Positions 1 to 9,344 of a DNA stretch of 64,000 nt are shown here, one piece after another. Both the position numbers and the translations under genes were made by a program. Numbering within the stretch: position 1 is the first letter of the stretch; each line of letters opens with the position of its first letter. The notes under the pieces were generated by a model. The model saw only the letters and a list, made by a program, of their open reading frames with translations, was not told the origin of the DNA and did no database searches. This DNA is from Tildeniella nuda ZEHNDER 1965/U140 (GTDB lineage: Bacteria > Cyanobacteriota > Cyanobacteriia > Leptolyngbyales > Leptolyngbyaceae), in assembly GCA_019358895.1 (NCBI GenBank), contig JAHHIG010000013.1, positions 101,789 through 165,788 on the forward strand. Direction: 5' to 3'.

Positions 1-284
1 CTCCTACCGACGAAGCCTTTGCTAAGCTCCCTGCTGGAACCGTTGATAGCTTGCTTAAGGATCTTCCTAAACTCAAGCAAATCCTGACCTATCACGTTGT
101 TTCTGGCAAAGTGATGGCGGCTGATGTCGTTAAGCTGAAGTCGGCGACTACCGTTCAAGGTTCAGATGTGAAAATTGACGCTTCTAACGGTGTTAAAATC
201 AATGAATCTACCGTTTCAACTCCTGATGTTGCGGCTGACAATGGCGTTATCCACATCATTGACACAGTGTTAATGCCCGCATAA
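1..284 (+). CDS. Fasciclin (FAS1) domain protein, C-terminal part
   Basis: The gene begins before the window; its frame is already open at base 3 and about 93 residues are visible. They match the second half of a FAS1 domain: '[14 protein letters not shown]', then the conserved H-box region '[11 protein letters not shown]', then a closing strand '[14 protein letters not shown]' directly before the stop. FAS1 domains are secreted or cell-surface adhesion modules; single-domain versions are common in cyanobacteria. A hairpin with a T-run follows, so the gene is probably the last of its transcript. Signal peptide and domain number cannot be judged from this piece. Confidence 0.9.
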   Translation, partial: PTDEAFAKLPAGTVDSLLKDLPKLKQILTYHVVSGKVMAADVVKLKSATTVQGSDVKIDASNGVKINESTVSTPDVAADNGVIHIIDTVLMPA

Positions 285-307
285 GCGATCGCTTATTAGC
301 AAATAGC

Positions 308-353
308 AGCGAGGGTGCAGTAATTATCTTTAACTACTGACCCCTCGCTTTTT
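308..353 (+). terminator. Rho-independent terminator after the fasciclin gene
   Basis: AGCGAGGG (308-315) pairs with CCCTCGCT (342-349), followed by a run of T (349-353). The loop is long (26 nt) and partly self-complementary (AGTAATT with AACTACT). It lies 24 bp after the stop codon. Confidence 0.7.
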
Positions 354-455
354 GCTGGCGATTGATCATCACGTTTGAACTGTTCAACTAGATCGAGCTA
401 ATTAAACGCGATCGCATACCCAACGGTGTAATCTGCGGTTGCAAGTATGTTCAAG

Positions 456-3400
456 CTAACCAGATAAGCCATCGAACAATCCATAACCACCACCACCAGG
501 TGTTTCAATTACAAAGGTATCGCCGGGATGCATGGTGACTTCGGCTTTGCTGTCTAGAGGTTCGATCGTGCCATCGGCTCGTTCAACCCAGTTGCGTCCC
601 ACTATGCCGGGTGCGCCACCCTCCAAACCAAACGGTGCCACCAACCGATGCCCCGACAGAATTGCTGCTGTCATCGTTTCCTTAAAGCGGAGCCGACGAA
701 TCACACCATTACCGCCACGATGCGAACCTCGTCCACCGCTGTCGGGACGAATTGCAAAGTCTTCCAACCGGACGGGAAAGCGCCATTCCAACACTTCTGG
801 ATCAGTCAGGCGAGAGTTAGTCATGTGCGTTTGGACTGCATCCGTACCGTCAAACGTTGACCCTGCACCTGAACCACCACAGACCGTTTCATAATACTGA
901 TAGCGCTGATTGCCAAAGGTGAAGTTGTTCATCGTCCCCTGTGAGGCTGCCATCACGTTCAACGCGCCATACAAAGCATCTGTCACAACTTGAGACGTTT
1001 CCACGTTCCCTGCGACGACGGCGGCTGGAGAATGTGGATTGAGCATACAGCCATCAGGAATGATGATATTTAGAGGTTTAAGACAGCCTGCATTGAGTGG
1101 AATATCGTCGTCTACTAAACTGCGGAAGACATAGAGAACGGCAGCTTTGCACACAGCCACAGGCGCGTTGAAGTTGTTGGGTTGCTGGGGTGATGTGTCT
1201 GTGAAGTCGATCGTAGCGCTGCGAGTAGGACGATCGAATGTGACCGACACCGCAATCTGACTACCATCATCCATCGCATAGGTAAAGCTGCCATCCGTCA
1301 ACATATCAATGACACGGCGCACCGATGCTTCCGCATTGTCTTGCACGTGCCGCATATACGCTTGCACAGTGTCTAACCCATAGTGCTGCACCATCTTGTG
1401 GAGTTCCTGTACACCACGCTCGTTGGCAGCAATTTGAGCCTGCAAATCCGCCACGTTCTGCATTGGATTGCGTACTGGATAGTCGCCTGTCGTGAGTAGT
1501 TCAAGCAGTTCCCGCTCACGAAATTTTCCCTGATCCACCAATTGAAAATTGTCGATGAGAATGCCTTCTTGCGCGATCGACACACTATTTGGCGGCATCG
1601 ATCCCGGCGAAATGCCACCGATATCGGCGTGGTGTCCGCGAGAGGCGACGTAGAAGAGAGGGCGATCGGGAAAGGCTAAAGGATGAATGCTAAAGGATGA
1701 ATCAGCTTGCTTCTTAGCCTTTATTCTTTCGCCTTTATCCTTCTCAAACACTGGCGTAATCACCGTCACATCCGGCAAATGCGTTCCCCCGTTGTAAGGA
1801 TTATTGAGAACGTAAACATCGCCTGGTTGCAACGTGCTGCCGTGAGTGGTGATGAGTGACTGGACGCTTTCGCTCATGGAGCCGAGATGCACGGGAATGT
1901 GCGGCGCATTGGCAACTAACTGTCCGTGCTGATCAAACACAGCGCAGGAAAAGTCGAGACGCTCTTTGATGTTGACAGAGTAGCTGGTATTTTGCAGCGT
2001 GAAGCCCATCTGCTCGGCGATCGCCATAAATAAATGGTTGAAGATTTCGAGCAAAACGGGATCGGGGGAGTGGGGAGTGGGGAGTGGGGAGCAGGGTGAA
2101 GAGGAAGTGAGGTGAGTTTTGAGTTCTGAGTTTTGAGTTCTGAGTGCTTCATTTTCATGCTCCCTCTGCTCCTCCGCTTCTAACCGCTGACCGCTGACCG
2201 CTGACCGCTCTCTCCTCTCCTTCCTCAAAATCAGATGCCCTCGCTCCGTCAATTCCGCCTGCCATCCGGTTGCAATGACGTTAGTACCTGTGGGTTCGAT
2301 GATGAGTGCGGGACCGAGGATGCGATCGCCCGGAAGCAGTTGCTCACGCTGAAACACGGGGGTTGAGTGCCAGGAGTCAGCCCCATAGGTCTGGACGGTT
2401 GCGATCGCAGTTAAGGGCTTTTTACGAGTTTCTGTACTGATCGGTTCGTCGATCGTATTGGTCACACCGATCGCTTCAACAGATATCGCTTCGACCAGCA
2501 ATGGCTTGTTCTCAGCGATAAAGCCATAGCGTTGACGGTGTGCTTGTTCAAAAGCGGCAGTCATCGCGTTGCAATCACCAAAGCTAACGATTAGCGCAGA
2601 GTCAGTGCCTTGATAGCGCAAATGGGCTTTGGGCAACACTTGCATCTGTGCGTCGAGAATGCCCTGCTGAAGCAGTTCAGCTTTTGCGTCTGCTGTGAGA
2701 TTGGCAAGGGCACGTTCAAGTTCTGGCAATCGCGGTTGGCTTAATGGGGCTTCGATCGCCCTTTCGCGCATCACACGAACATCCGCCAAACCCATACCGT
2801 AGGCAGATAAAACGCCTGCAAACGGGTGCAGAAAGACTTGTTGCATCCCTAATGTGTCCGCGATCGCGCAGGCATGTTGTCCCCCAGCTCCACCAAAACA
2901 GCAAAGGGTGTACTCAGTTACGTCGTAGCCGCGCTGAACGGAGATTTTTTTGATCGCGCTTGCCATTTTTTCGATGGCGATCGTCAGAAAACCTTGCGCT
3001 ACTTGTGCGGGCGATCGGATATCACCTGTTGCGGCTTGAATTTGCGCTGCCAGATCACTGAACTTCTGCTGTACTACGGCAACATCAAGCGGCAGATCAC
3101 CGTTTGCCCCAAACACGTGCGGGAAAAAGTCTGGTTGCAGGTTGCCTACCATCACATTGCAATCCGTTACTGCCAGTACGCCGCCATTGCGGTAGCAAGC
3201 AGGACCCGGATTTGCCCCTGCCGACTCTGGACCAACGCGATACCGCGACCCATCGAAGTGCAAAAGCGAACCGCCACCTGCCGCCACGGTATGAATCGAC
3301 ATCATCGGTGCCCGCAGACGCACGCCTGCCACCTCCGTTTCAAATTCCCGCTCATATTCGCCCGCATAGTGCGCGACATCCGTGGAGGTGCCGCCCATAT

Positions 3401-4571
3401 CAAAGCTAATGATTTTGTCTAGCCCAGCCAGCTTACTGGTTTGCACCGCTCCCACAATGCCGCCTGCAGGACCGGAGAGGATGCTGTCTTTGCCCTGGAA
3501 CGATCGAGCATCCGTTAAGCCTCCGTTGGATTGCATGAAGAGGAGTTGGGGAGTGGGGAGTGGGGAGTGGGGAGTGGGGGGTGGGGAGTGGGGAGTGGGG
3601 AGTGGGGAGTGGGGAGTGGGGAGTGGGGAGTTCTGAGCTGCAATATCCGAGTTTTGAGGTCGAAGTGCCGAGTTCCGAGCTGCAACGTCCGAGTTCTGAG
3701 GTCGAAGTGCCGAGTTCTGAGCTGCAACATCTGAGCTTTGAGCTGCAACATCCGAGTTCTGAGGTCGAAGTGCCGAGTTCTCAACCACTAACGTAGCCTG
3801 ACTCTCTGCGCCTCTGCGTCTCTGCGGTTTTCTATCTTCCCCCGCTTCCCCTACTTCCCCAAGCTCCTGGCTCACCTGCTCCACATACCGCCGCAGAATG
3901 GGTGACAGGTACGCATCAACAACAGTGGTATCACCGCGACTAATGAACTTCATCAAGGGACTGACCACATGAGAGACAGAAATCTGGGTAAACCCAACTG
4001 CTTGAGCGATCGCCGCTGCCTTCTGCTCATGATTGGGATACCGATAGCCGTGCATAAAGGCGATCGCACAAGCTCGAATACCCTCTGCATACGCCTCTTC
4101 CAGAGCGCTGGTTAAGGCGGCTTCGGCAGTGGCATCAAGCGGTAAAAGTTCCTCACCCTGTGCGCTATAGCGTTCCTCAACCTCAATCACTCGTTCGTAC
4201 AGCATTTCGGGCAGAACGATGTGACGCGCAAAAATGTTGGGACGATTCTGGTAGCCAATTCGCAACGCATCCCGAAAGCCTTTGGTGATGACAAGAACCA
4301 CGCGATCGCCCTTGCGTTCTAGCAGTGCGTTAGTTGCAACAGTGGTACCCATTTTGATCGCGGCAATTTGCTCGGTGGGAATCGGCGCATCGGCTGCAAG
4401 TCCTAAAAGATCGCGGATGCCCTGCATGGATGCATCACGATAGCGTGAGGGATTTTCAGACAGTAGCTTATGCACCGTCAGGCTTCCGTCTGGTCTGCGC
4501 GCCACGATGTCAGTAAAGGTACCGCCTCGATCGATCCAAAATTCCCAGCGGGCATCTGCATGAGTCGCCAT
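456..4571 (-). CDS. 5-oxoprolinase / hydantoinase, fused HyuA-HyuB type, with repeat-derived insertions
   Basis: This single-chain, ATP-dependent hydantoinase/oxoprolinase-type amidohydrolase likely opens 5-oxoproline to glutamate or acts on a similar cyclic amide. The HyuA half starts with '[13 protein letters not shown]' and includes '[11 protein letters not shown]' and '[12 protein letters not shown]'. The HyuB half starts near residue 840 ('[15 protein letters not shown]') and carries '[12 protein letters not shown]' and the glycine-rich end '[10 protein letters not shown]'. Fused homologues are about 1200-1280 aa; this one is 1371. The excess maps to three low-complexity stretches encoded by 7-bp or 21-bp repeats: residues about 231-344, 782-838 and 943-966. 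All keep the frame open, and the flanking conserved blocks are intact, so the gene is probably still functional. It is transcribed divergently from the Uma2 gene to its right. Confidence 0.92.
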   Translation of the reverse strand: MATHADARWEFWIDRGGTFTDIVARRPDGSLTVHKLLSENPSRYRDASMQGIRDLLGLAADAPIPTEQIAAIKMGTTVATNALLERKGDRVVLVITKGFRDALRIGYQNRPNIFARHIVLPEMLYERVIEVEERYSAQGEELLPLDATAEAALTSALEEAYAEGIRACAIAFMHGYRYPNHEQKAAAIAQAVGFTQISVSHVVSPLMKFISRGDTTVVDAYLSPILRRYVEQVSQELGEVGEAGEDRKPQRRRGAESQATLVVENSALRPQNSDVAAQSSDVAAQNSALRPQNSDVAARNSALRPQNSDIAAQNSPLPTPHSPLPTPHSPPPTPHSPLPTPQLLFMQSNGGLTDARSFQGKDSILSGPAGGIVGAVQTSKLAGLDKIISFDMGGTSTDVAHYAGEYEREFETEVAGVRLRAPMMSIHTVAAGGGSLLHFDGSRYRVGPESAGANPGPACYRNGGVLAVTDCNVMVGNLQPDFFPHVFGANGDLPLDVAVVQQKFSDLAAQIQAATGDIRSPAQVAQGFLTIAIEKMASAIKKISVQRGYDVTEYTLCCFGGAGGQHACAIADTLGMQQVFLHPFAGVLSAYGMGLADVRVMRERAIEAPLSQPRLPELERALANLTADAKAELLQQGILDAQMQVLPKAHLRYQGTDSALIVSFGDCNAMTAAFEQAHRQRYGFIAENKPLLVEAISVEAIGVTNTIDEPISTETRKKPLTAIATVQTYGADSWHSTPVFQREQLLPGDRILGPALIIEPTGTNVIATGWQAELTERGHLILRKERRERSAVSGQRLEAEEQREHENEALRTQNSELKTHLTSSSPCSPLPTPHSPDPVLLEIFNHLFMAIAEQMGFTLQNTSYSVNIKERLDFSCAVFDQHGQLVANAPHIPVHLGSMSESVQSLITTHGSTLQPGDVYVLNNPYNGGTHLPDVTVITPVFEKDKGERIKAKKQADSSFSIHPLAFPDRPLFYVASRGHHADIGGISPGSMPPNSVSIAQEGILIDNFQLVDQGKFRERELLELLTTGDYPVRNPMQNVADLQAQIAANERGVQELHKMVQHYGLDTVQAYMRHVQDNAEASVRRVIDMLTDGSFTYAMDDGSQIAVSVTFDRPTRSATIDFTDTSPQQPNNFNAPVAVCKAAVLYVFRSLVDDDIPLNAGCLKPLNIIIPDGCMLNPHSPAAVVAGNVETSQVVTDALYGALNVMAASQGTMNNFTFGNQRYQYYETVCGGSGAGSTFDGTDAVQTHMTNSRLTDPEVLEWRFPVRLEDFAIRPDSGGRGSHRGGNGVIRRLRFKETMTAAILSGHRLVAPFGLEGGAPGIVGRNWVERADGTIEPLDSKAEVTMHPGDTFVIETPGGGGYGLFDGLSG
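1677..1745. repeat. Repeat-derived insertion 3 in the oxoprolinase gene
   Basis: AAAGGATGAATGC-type units and TAGCCTTTATT/CGCCTTTATC units sit between codons for 'VITPVFEKD' and 'PLFYVASRG'. In the family these blocks lie close together. The same AGCCTTT/AAAGGAT words occur as intergenic arrays near 50680 and 50875. Confidence 0.6.
2058..2228. repeat. Mixed heptamer arrays inside the oxoprolinase gene (insertion 2)
   Basis: Consecutive blocks of GGGGAGT (2067-2092), GAGTTCT/GAGTTTT (about 2112-2143) and CTGACCG (about 2185-2213) each have a 7-bp unit. They encode residues about 782-838, at the junction of the HyuA and HyuB halves, which is probably a tolerant linker. Confidence 0.8.
3541..3640. 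repeat. GGGGAGT heptamer array inside the oxoprolinase gene
   Basis: About thirteen near-perfect 7-bp units. Read on the coding (minus) strand, three units make seven codons, giving the heptapeptide SPLPTPH. No stop arises in any frame of either strand, so a multiple of three units is accepted without frameshift. Confidence 0.9.
3628..3781. repeat. 21-bp (3x7) degenerate array inside the oxoprolinase gene
   Basis: Seven units of 21 bp plus a partial one. Each unit is GAGTTCT followed by GAGCTGC or GAGGTCG and then AACATCC or AAGTGCC. It continues directly from the GGGGAGT array and encodes residues about 264-315, with motifs such as NSALRPQ and NSDVAAQ. It is related to the 21-bp array at 50373-50645. 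Confidence 0.9.
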
Positions 4572-4699
4572 CCCAATCTCCCTACCGTGTCTTTTAGACC
4601 TATTGTGGCGCGATCGCTCAAGGCTGTTTCAGAGATAGCAACCTCATTCGTTAAAATACAGTCAGCTACCCCGACGATCGCACGCATGGTAACGCCAGC

Positions 4700-5407
4700 A
4701 TGGTACAGTACGACCCTTTAAGCTGTTTGCCCTCCGCAGCCGAGCTACCCGATTCGGACGATACGCCTGTGGATAATGAGCTGCAAAACCTCATCCCCAA
4801 TTTGCTACAAGCAATTCTGGCTCTAGCATGGAGCGATCGCACCGATTGGTTTTTCGGCATCGACATGGGCATTTACTACGCCCCCAGCCAGCCGCCGATC
4901 GTGCCCGACGGCTTTCTCAGCCTTGGAGTCGATCGGTTCATCGACGAAGAAGGACGCTTAAGCTACGTCCTATGGGAAGAAGATGGCATTGTACCCGTGC
5001 TGGCGTTAGAAGTCGTCTCCAAAACCTATGGCGGCGAATACGAGCAGAAAAAGTTCGATTATGCTCAGCTTGGCATTCTCTATTACGTCATCTATGTCCC
5101 CAGTCGCCGCTATCGCCGCAAGCGCGCTCCACTAGAGGTGTATCGGCTGGTAGACGGACGCTACGTGCTGCAACCCGACGATCGCGTTTGGCTCCCAGAG
5201 GTTGGACTGGCGATCGGGCGCGATCGTGGCACTCATTGCGGTCGCACCCGCGAATGGCTGTACTGGTATGACCAGCAAGGCAACCGTCTACTCAGCCCCG
5301 AAGAGTTGGCAATTCGAGAAGGGCAGCGCGCCAATGCATCGCAGCAACGAGCCGATCGCCTCGCGGCACAATTGCGATCGCTGGGGATCGATCCCGACGA
5401 GATTTAG
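4700..5407 (+). CDS. Uma2 family (DUF820) restriction-endonuclease-fold protein
   Basis: A 235-aa Uma2 protein, a PD-(D/E)XK nuclease-fold family greatly expanded in cyanobacteria with largely unknown cellular roles. The core is visible: 'FFGIDMGIYY', 'IVPDGFLSLG', 'PVLALEVVSKTYGGEYEQKK' and 'YAQLGILYYVIYVP'. The E-V-V-S-K stretch with the following Y-E-Q-K-K holds the expected catalytic acid and lysine positions. The C-terminal tail 'EGQRANASQQRADRLAAQLRSLGIDP' is the short coiled coil common in this family. The oxoprolinase gene is divergent, 128 bp away. The start is the first ATG of the frame; an upstream ATG at 4685 is out of frame. Confidence 0.9.
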   Translation: MVQYDPLSCLPSAAELPDSDDTPVDNELQNLIPNLLQAILALAWSDRTDWFFGIDMGIYYAPSQPPIVPDGFLSLGVDRFIDEEGRLSYVLWEEDGIVPVLALEVVSKTYGGEYEQKKFDYAQLGILYYVIYVPSRRYRRKRAPLEVYRLVDGRYVLQPDDRVWLPEVGLAIGRDRGTHCGRTREWLYWYDQQGNRLLSPEELAIREGQRANASQQRADRLAAQLRSLGIDPDEI

Positions 5408-5495
5408 CGATCGCTAAAGACAACAGCACACAGTTGGATTAGCTCTCAGCCACTAGCCAATCCTTCGGGAAGCCAGCTACAGCATCAGCTTTTTT

Positions 5496-5572
5496 CTGAC
5501 CGCTGACCCCTGACCGCTAATTGCTGACCGCTAATTGCTGACCGCTGACCCCTGACCGCTGACCGCTAATTT
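5496..5572. repeat. CTGACCG / CTAATTG heptamer array
   Basis: About eleven 7-bp units (CTGACCG, CTGACCC, CTAATTG), intergenic between Uma2 and rpsD. Same class as inside the oxoprolinase gene and the TPR gene. Confidence 0.85.
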
Positions 5573-5752
5573 ACGTCCTCAGTCCATTCATATTCTGCCA
5601 GACTGCATTCCGTGGACAAAATCGATGATGCGGTACTCATAACCCTCTTTGTGACTGAAGTCTCGCAGCGGTTGACCGATCGTATCAAGTCCTCTAAACC
5701 ACAAAAATCGGCTTAGTGATCGAGCAACACTAAAAAAACGCAACAATATTTC

Positions 5753-5782
5753 TTTAAAATTAGAGTCGTCAGAGCCTATACT
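5753..5782 (+). promoter_or_regulatory. Possible rpsD promoter
   Basis: TATACT (5777-5782) is a near-consensus -10 element. A weak -35-like TTTAAA lies about 18 bp upstream. It sits 45 bp before the rpsD start codon; the ribosome site AGAGGAAG lies at about 5815-5821. Confidence 0.4.
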
Positions 5783-5826
5783 AGATGTTCTTGTCAAAAC
5801 TCTTAGACGAATTTAGAGGAAGTTAG

Positions 5827-6435
5827 ATGTCGCGATATCGAGGTCCACGGCTGCGGATTGTGCGTCGGCTGGGAGATTTGCCTGGGTTGACTCGCAAAGC
5901 ACCCAGACGTGCATACCCACCCGGTCAGCATGGTCAAGACCGCAAAAAACGTTCTGAGTATGCGGTTCGACTGGAAGAAAAGCAAAAGCTCCGCTTCAAC
6001 TACGGGATCACCGAACGCCAACTACTGCGCTATGTGCGAAAAGCTCGCCGAGCCGCAGGTTCCACAGGGCAAACCTTACTGCAACTGCTGGAGATGCGCC
6101 TGGATAACACCATTTTTCGCTTAGGGATGGCTCCGACCATTCCGGGGGCACGTCAACTGGTGAATCATGGTCATGTCACTGTCAACGGACGTGTGGTCGA
6201 TATTCCAAGTTACCAGTGCCGTCCCGGTGAAGTGATTGGCGTGAAGGATCAGGAACGCTCTCGTAAGATTGTTGAAACCAACCTGCAATATCCAGGGTTG
6301 GCAAACTTGCCTAGCCATTTGGAGTTCGATAAGAGCAAACTCGTTGGTAAGGTTAATAGCGTCATCGATCGCGAGTGGGTAGCGCTTCAAATTAACGAGC
6401 TGCTGGTGGTTGAGTACTACTCTCGACAAGCGTAG
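5827..6435 (+). CDS. rpsD: 30S ribosomal protein S4
   Basis: Ribosomal protein S4 nucleates 30S assembly by binding 16S rRNA. The 202-aa product has the usual length for cyanobacterial and plastid S4. It has the N-terminal '[16 protein letters not shown]' and '[19 protein letters not shown]', and the S4 RNA-binding domain around residues 90-150 ('[31 protein letters not shown]'). It ends '[10 protein letters not shown]', as in chloroplast S4. It lies alone, preceded by GAGGAAG six bases before ATG and followed by a strong terminator, so it is a single-gene unit, the usual arrangement in cyanobacteria. Confidence 0.99.
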   Translation: MSRYRGPRLRIVRRLGDLPGLTRKAPRRAYPPGQHGQDRKKRSEYAVRLEEKQKLRFNYGITERQLLRYVRKARRAAGSTGQTLLQLLEMRLDNTIFRLGMAPTIPGARQLVNHGHVTVNGRVVDIPSYQCRPGEVIGVKDQERSRKIVETNLQYPGLANLPSHLEFDKSKLVGKVNSVIDREWVALQINELLVVEYYSRQA

Positions 6436-6475
6436 GGTTCCTCAGCATCTCAGTTTCACGCGGCATGAAATGATT

Positions 6476-6515
6476 AAAACAGCCCCCTGAACCCGTCAGT
6501 TAGGAGGCTGTTTTT
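6476..6515 (+). terminator. rpsD intrinsic terminator
   Basis: AAAACAGCCCCCT (6476-6488) pairs with AGGAGGCTGTTTTT (6502-6515) around a 13-nt loop and ends in five T, 40 bp after the rpsD stop. Confidence 0.9.
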
Positions 6516-6623
6516 CTGCGTCTAGCGAGTCTGCTATCAGAAGCGCGACAAAAACGAGGCTAACAGCCTCTTCTTGGATGGTCTCAGTTCCGATCTGCTT
6601 AGAACCGTTATTTTCTCTAAAGG

Positions 6624-6995
6624 TTAACCCCAAGAATCAAGGTCTAAGGCTTGAGAGCCGCCGCGCTCTAGCTGCGCCAGAATCTTGCCTAGTTGCGACC
6701 AGATGAGCCAGCCGATCAGCACGGTAAGTGGTAGAGCGATCGCATACGACAGTTGAGTTGTAAAGCCAAACACTTCCATCCCAGACGAGAGAAAAAGGCA
6801 TATACCCAACGCAATACCCAGGAAGGGAAGAAAAAGCTGGATGCCTTGCAAATTTGCCAGGGTGCGTGTCGAACGGTTTTTTGACCAATCCTGAACCGCT
6901 TTCTTCAAAACGGATTCAAAGGCAACGCCCGAAGCGAGGCTAAAAAACAGACCACCAATTAGCAGTACGTATGGCGGTTCGGGAATGGAATACAT
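6624..6995 (-). CDS. Small conserved membrane protein, function unknown
   Basis: A 123-aa protein with three hydrophobic segments: about residues 9-27 ('YVLLIGGLFFSLASGVAF'), 51-70 ('LQGIQLFLPFLGIALGICLF') and 81-101 ('YAIALPLTVLIGWLIW'). They are separated by a basic loop ('KKAVQDWSKNRSTRT'). The tail 'QALDLDSWG' is polar. This shape is typical of small cyanobacterial inner- or thylakoid-membrane proteins without assigned function. It lies 150 bp downstream of the AarF kinase gene on the same strand and may share its transcript. No catalytic motif is visible. Confidence 0.75.
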   Translation of the reverse strand: MYSIPEPPYVLLIGGLFFSLASGVAFESVLKKAVQDWSKNRSTRTLANLQGIQLFLPFLGIALGICLFLSSGMEVFGFTTQLSYAIALPLTVLIGWLIWSQLGKILAQLERGGSQALDLDSWG

Positions 6996-7145
6996 AGTTG
7001 ATAGAGATGAAGTTCTAAGTTTTGGTGCCGGGATTTAAGTTGCAACAGTGAACTTAAGATGTTGTGGTCTTAAGATTTTGTAGTGCAACAGCGCAACGCG
7101 CTACTAATCATTCTGGCTCCTTTAACCCTACACCGTTTCGGCGCT

Positions 7146-8891
7146 CTAGACCTTGCGAATAGCGGTCAATGCAGAGGGTATCAGTGCGGCTGTTCCAGCA
7201 GTAGAAAATTCTGCCAAAGCCCCAATCGCCGCGCTAAATAAGCGACCGGGTTGAAGATCGCCCTTAATTAGATTCCAGAGACGCTGCACTTCTTCAGTGT
7301 GTAAGCGATCGTCCTGTGTCAGGGCAATAATCAACTGTCGTCGAAGAAATTTGCCTTCGTCAGACAGTAAGTATTGCAGTCCTAACTGAGCGGTAGGCAA
7401 AAGGTCAAATGACTGATCGCTGCGGGCGATCGCAATCAGGTTTTCCAATCGCTCCCATTGGAACTTATCGTCTTTAAAGAGTACTTCCAGCAACCTGCGC
7501 CGCAAAGCGGGGGACTCTCCGGTCAAAAGTCGTTGCGCGATGTAAGGGTACGCAACATCCACAATCTTAAAATTGGGGTTGAGGGTCAAGGCAAGACCTT
7601 CTTGAGTGACCAACGAGCGAATGATCAGCGCAAACTTGGCTGGCAGTCTGAAGGGGTACTCGTACATCAATTCCGAAAAGCGATCGGTGATCGTTTTGAA
7701 GTTAAAGTCCTTGACGCTTTCGCCCAAGACATCGCCCAGCACCGCTTCTAAAGCAGGGACGATCGGCTGAATATCGGTATCGGGTGTCAGAAAGCCAAGC
7801 TTGACGAAATCTTTTGCCAAATCAACATAGTCTTTGTTGATCAGATGCACCACGGCATCGACGATCGTTTCCTTCGCAGCCTCTTCAAGCTGATCCATCA
7901 TGCCAAAGTCAATGTATGCCATCTGAGCGATCGGCTGCTCAGCACTACTACTGCCGCCCTGAAGGTCACAATGCGGTGCCATTGCGAAAAGATTGCCAGG
8001 ATGAGGGTCGGCGTGGAAAAAACCATACTCCAGCAACTGACGCAGACCCGATGTGACTCCAATTTCAATCAGCGCATCCGTTCCTAGTCCAACGTCTCGA
8101 ATGCGTTCTGTGTCGGTCAGCTTAACGCCATGAATCCACTCTAGAACCAGTACATGCTGGCTGCTGTAGCGCCAGTAGATCGCGGGCACCTTAACCGTTG
8201 CGTCATTACGGAAATTAGTTGCAAACTTCTCAGCGTTGCGCCCTTCGTTAAGGTAATCGATTTCTTCAAACAGTTTGACACCAAACTCGTCAACCACCAG
8301 CGTCAGGTCGTGCCCCAGATTGAGCGGGAGCCAAGGAGCCAGCCAACTAGCTGCCCACCGCATCAGATAGAGGTCTAATGTCAGCACAGGTAAGAGATTA
8401 GGGCGCTGCACTTTCACAGCAACCTCTTCGCCACTGTAAAGACGGGCGTAGTAGACCTGTCCCAGACTGGCGGCGGCTACAGGAAGTGGCGAAATCTGAC
8501 TGAACATCTCGTCAACCGAGCGATCGAGTTCTGCTTCAATCAGAGCAAAGGCAATGGGGGTCGGAAACGGAGGTAGCTGGTCTTGCAGCTTGATCAGCTC
8601 ATCAAGAAAATCTTTACGAATTAAATCCGGTCGCGTCGATAGGGCTTGCCCAACTTTGATAAACGTAGGACCCAGCTTAATCAACGTTCTGCGCAGTTGA
8701 TCCGCCCGCTTGGGCTGAGCGCTGATCTGATTGCCTCGCCACTCATCCCATTTCAGACCCCAAAGAAAAGCCAGGAATGATACTACGACTTGTAAAGAAC
8801 GTCCAACTGTTTTCCAGGGACGATAGCGATAGTGTTGAGCGATCGCGCCCGCATCATAGCGTCTCAACCGACTAAGGGGATGCTGACCCAC
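7146..8891 (-). CDS. AarF/UbiB (ABC1) family atypical kinase
   Basis: A 581-aa UbiB/ABC1-family protein, the class of atypical kinases that supports quinone and isoprenoid-lipid metabolism. In cyanobacteria and plastids, homologues act on plastoquinone or tocopherol handling. Diagnostic motifs are in order: 'LGPTFIKVGQALSTRPDLI' (the KxGQ motif), 'AAASLGQVYYARL' (Ala-rich loop replacing the usual Gly loop), 'VAVKVQRPN' (ATP lysine), 'LVLEWIHG', 'FFHADPHPGNLF' (catalytic loop) and 'YIDFGMM' (metal-binding DFG). The C-terminal 150 residues are helical, as in other cyanobacterial members. The start is the first ATG, and the N-terminus is family-like. Nothing in the neighbourhood identifies its quinone substrate. 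Confidence 0.95.
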   Translation of the reverse strand: MGQHPLSRLRRYDAGAIAQHYRYRPWKTVGRSLQVVVSFLAFLWGLKWDEWRGNQISAQPKRADQLRRTLIKLGPTFIKVGQALSTRPDLIRKDFLDELIKLQDQLPPFPTPIAFALIEAELDRSVDEMFSQISPLPVAAASLGQVYYARLYSGEEVAVKVQRPNLLPVLTLDLYLMRWAASWLAPWLPLNLGHDLTLVVDEFGVKLFEEIDYLNEGRNAEKFATNFRNDATVKVPAIYWRYSSQHVLVLEWIHGVKLTDTERIRDVGLGTDALIEIGVTSGLRQLLEYGFFHADPHPGNLFAMAPHCDLQGGSSSAEQPIAQMAYIDFGMMDQLEEAAKETIVDAVVHLINKDYVDLAKDFVKLGFLTPDTDIQPIVPALEAVLGDVLGESVKDFNFKTITDRFSELMYEYPFRLPAKFALIIRSLVTQEGLALTLNPNFKIVDVAYPYIAQRLLTGESPALRRRLLEVLFKDDKFQWERLENLIAIARSDQSFDLLPTAQLGLQYLLSDEGKFLRRQLIIALTQDDRLHTEEVQRLWNLIKGDLQPGRLFSAAIGALAEFSTAGTAALIPSALTAIRKV

Positions 8892-9344
8892 GCTTGTCTT
8901 TACCTCTCTAACGTGCTCTCAAGTGTATAGGGCAGCACCGCAACTCGCCAGCATCGCCCCCGGTGGAACCAATTAAATGCAAGAACTTTCCTGGTCTATT
9001 TAAGGACTCAGTGTCGATCTCGTTATAACTTAATCATAGTATACGAAACTACAAATACCTAGCGTTTTAATTAACCTAACGTTAACTCTTGACCCAGCAA
9101 TGCATTTAATACCACTTCTATAAAATCGCCCTACAGATTCGTTTTTGCTGCTGATCGCTGACCGCCAGCCGAAGCTTGCCTGTGTAGCCACAGTTTAGTG
9201 GAAGTTCAACCGACTCTGAGAAAGAAGCAAGGGGCGGCAAGGAGTATCACAGCGACACTCGTTGTCGATCGCCGCAAGCTTGCTCTCTCATGGCTAAGCA
9301 TACCCAAGGTGTTGAGATTTTCGCCTGCTCGACCGGACGAGCGC
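8892..9344. other. 453-bp gap without a gene
   Basis: AT-rich sequence containing only one short CTGATCGCTGACCGCC remnant of the heptamer repeats (about 9151). No open frame with a plausible start and no clear terminator was seen. It separates the divergent-looking but same-strand AarF and DegT genes. Confidence 0.6.

Larger units (their letters stand above)
5408..5826. other. Gap before rpsD: heptamer array and promoter region
   Basis: The left part holds CTGACCG-type repeats (5496-5572). The right part holds an A/T-rich stretch with the probable rpsD promoter. A minus-strand open frame at 5588-5797 has no recognisable domain or ribosome site and is not called. Confidence 0.6.

Noticed and set aside
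2874..3422. 182-aa frame antisense to the oxoprolinase gene
   Set aside because: Shadow of the highly conserved HyuA coding strand; odd composition rich in Cys/Arg/His.
3515..3796. Three overlapping open frames through the array in the oxoprolinase gene
   Set aside because: By-products of the stop-free heptamer/21-mer array lying inside the real minus-strand gene.
5588..5797. 69-aa minus-strand frame upstream of rpsD
   Set aside because: It covers the likely rpsD promoter, has no convincing ribosome site and no recognisable family. Some protein-like character in its second half keeps it from being fully excluded.
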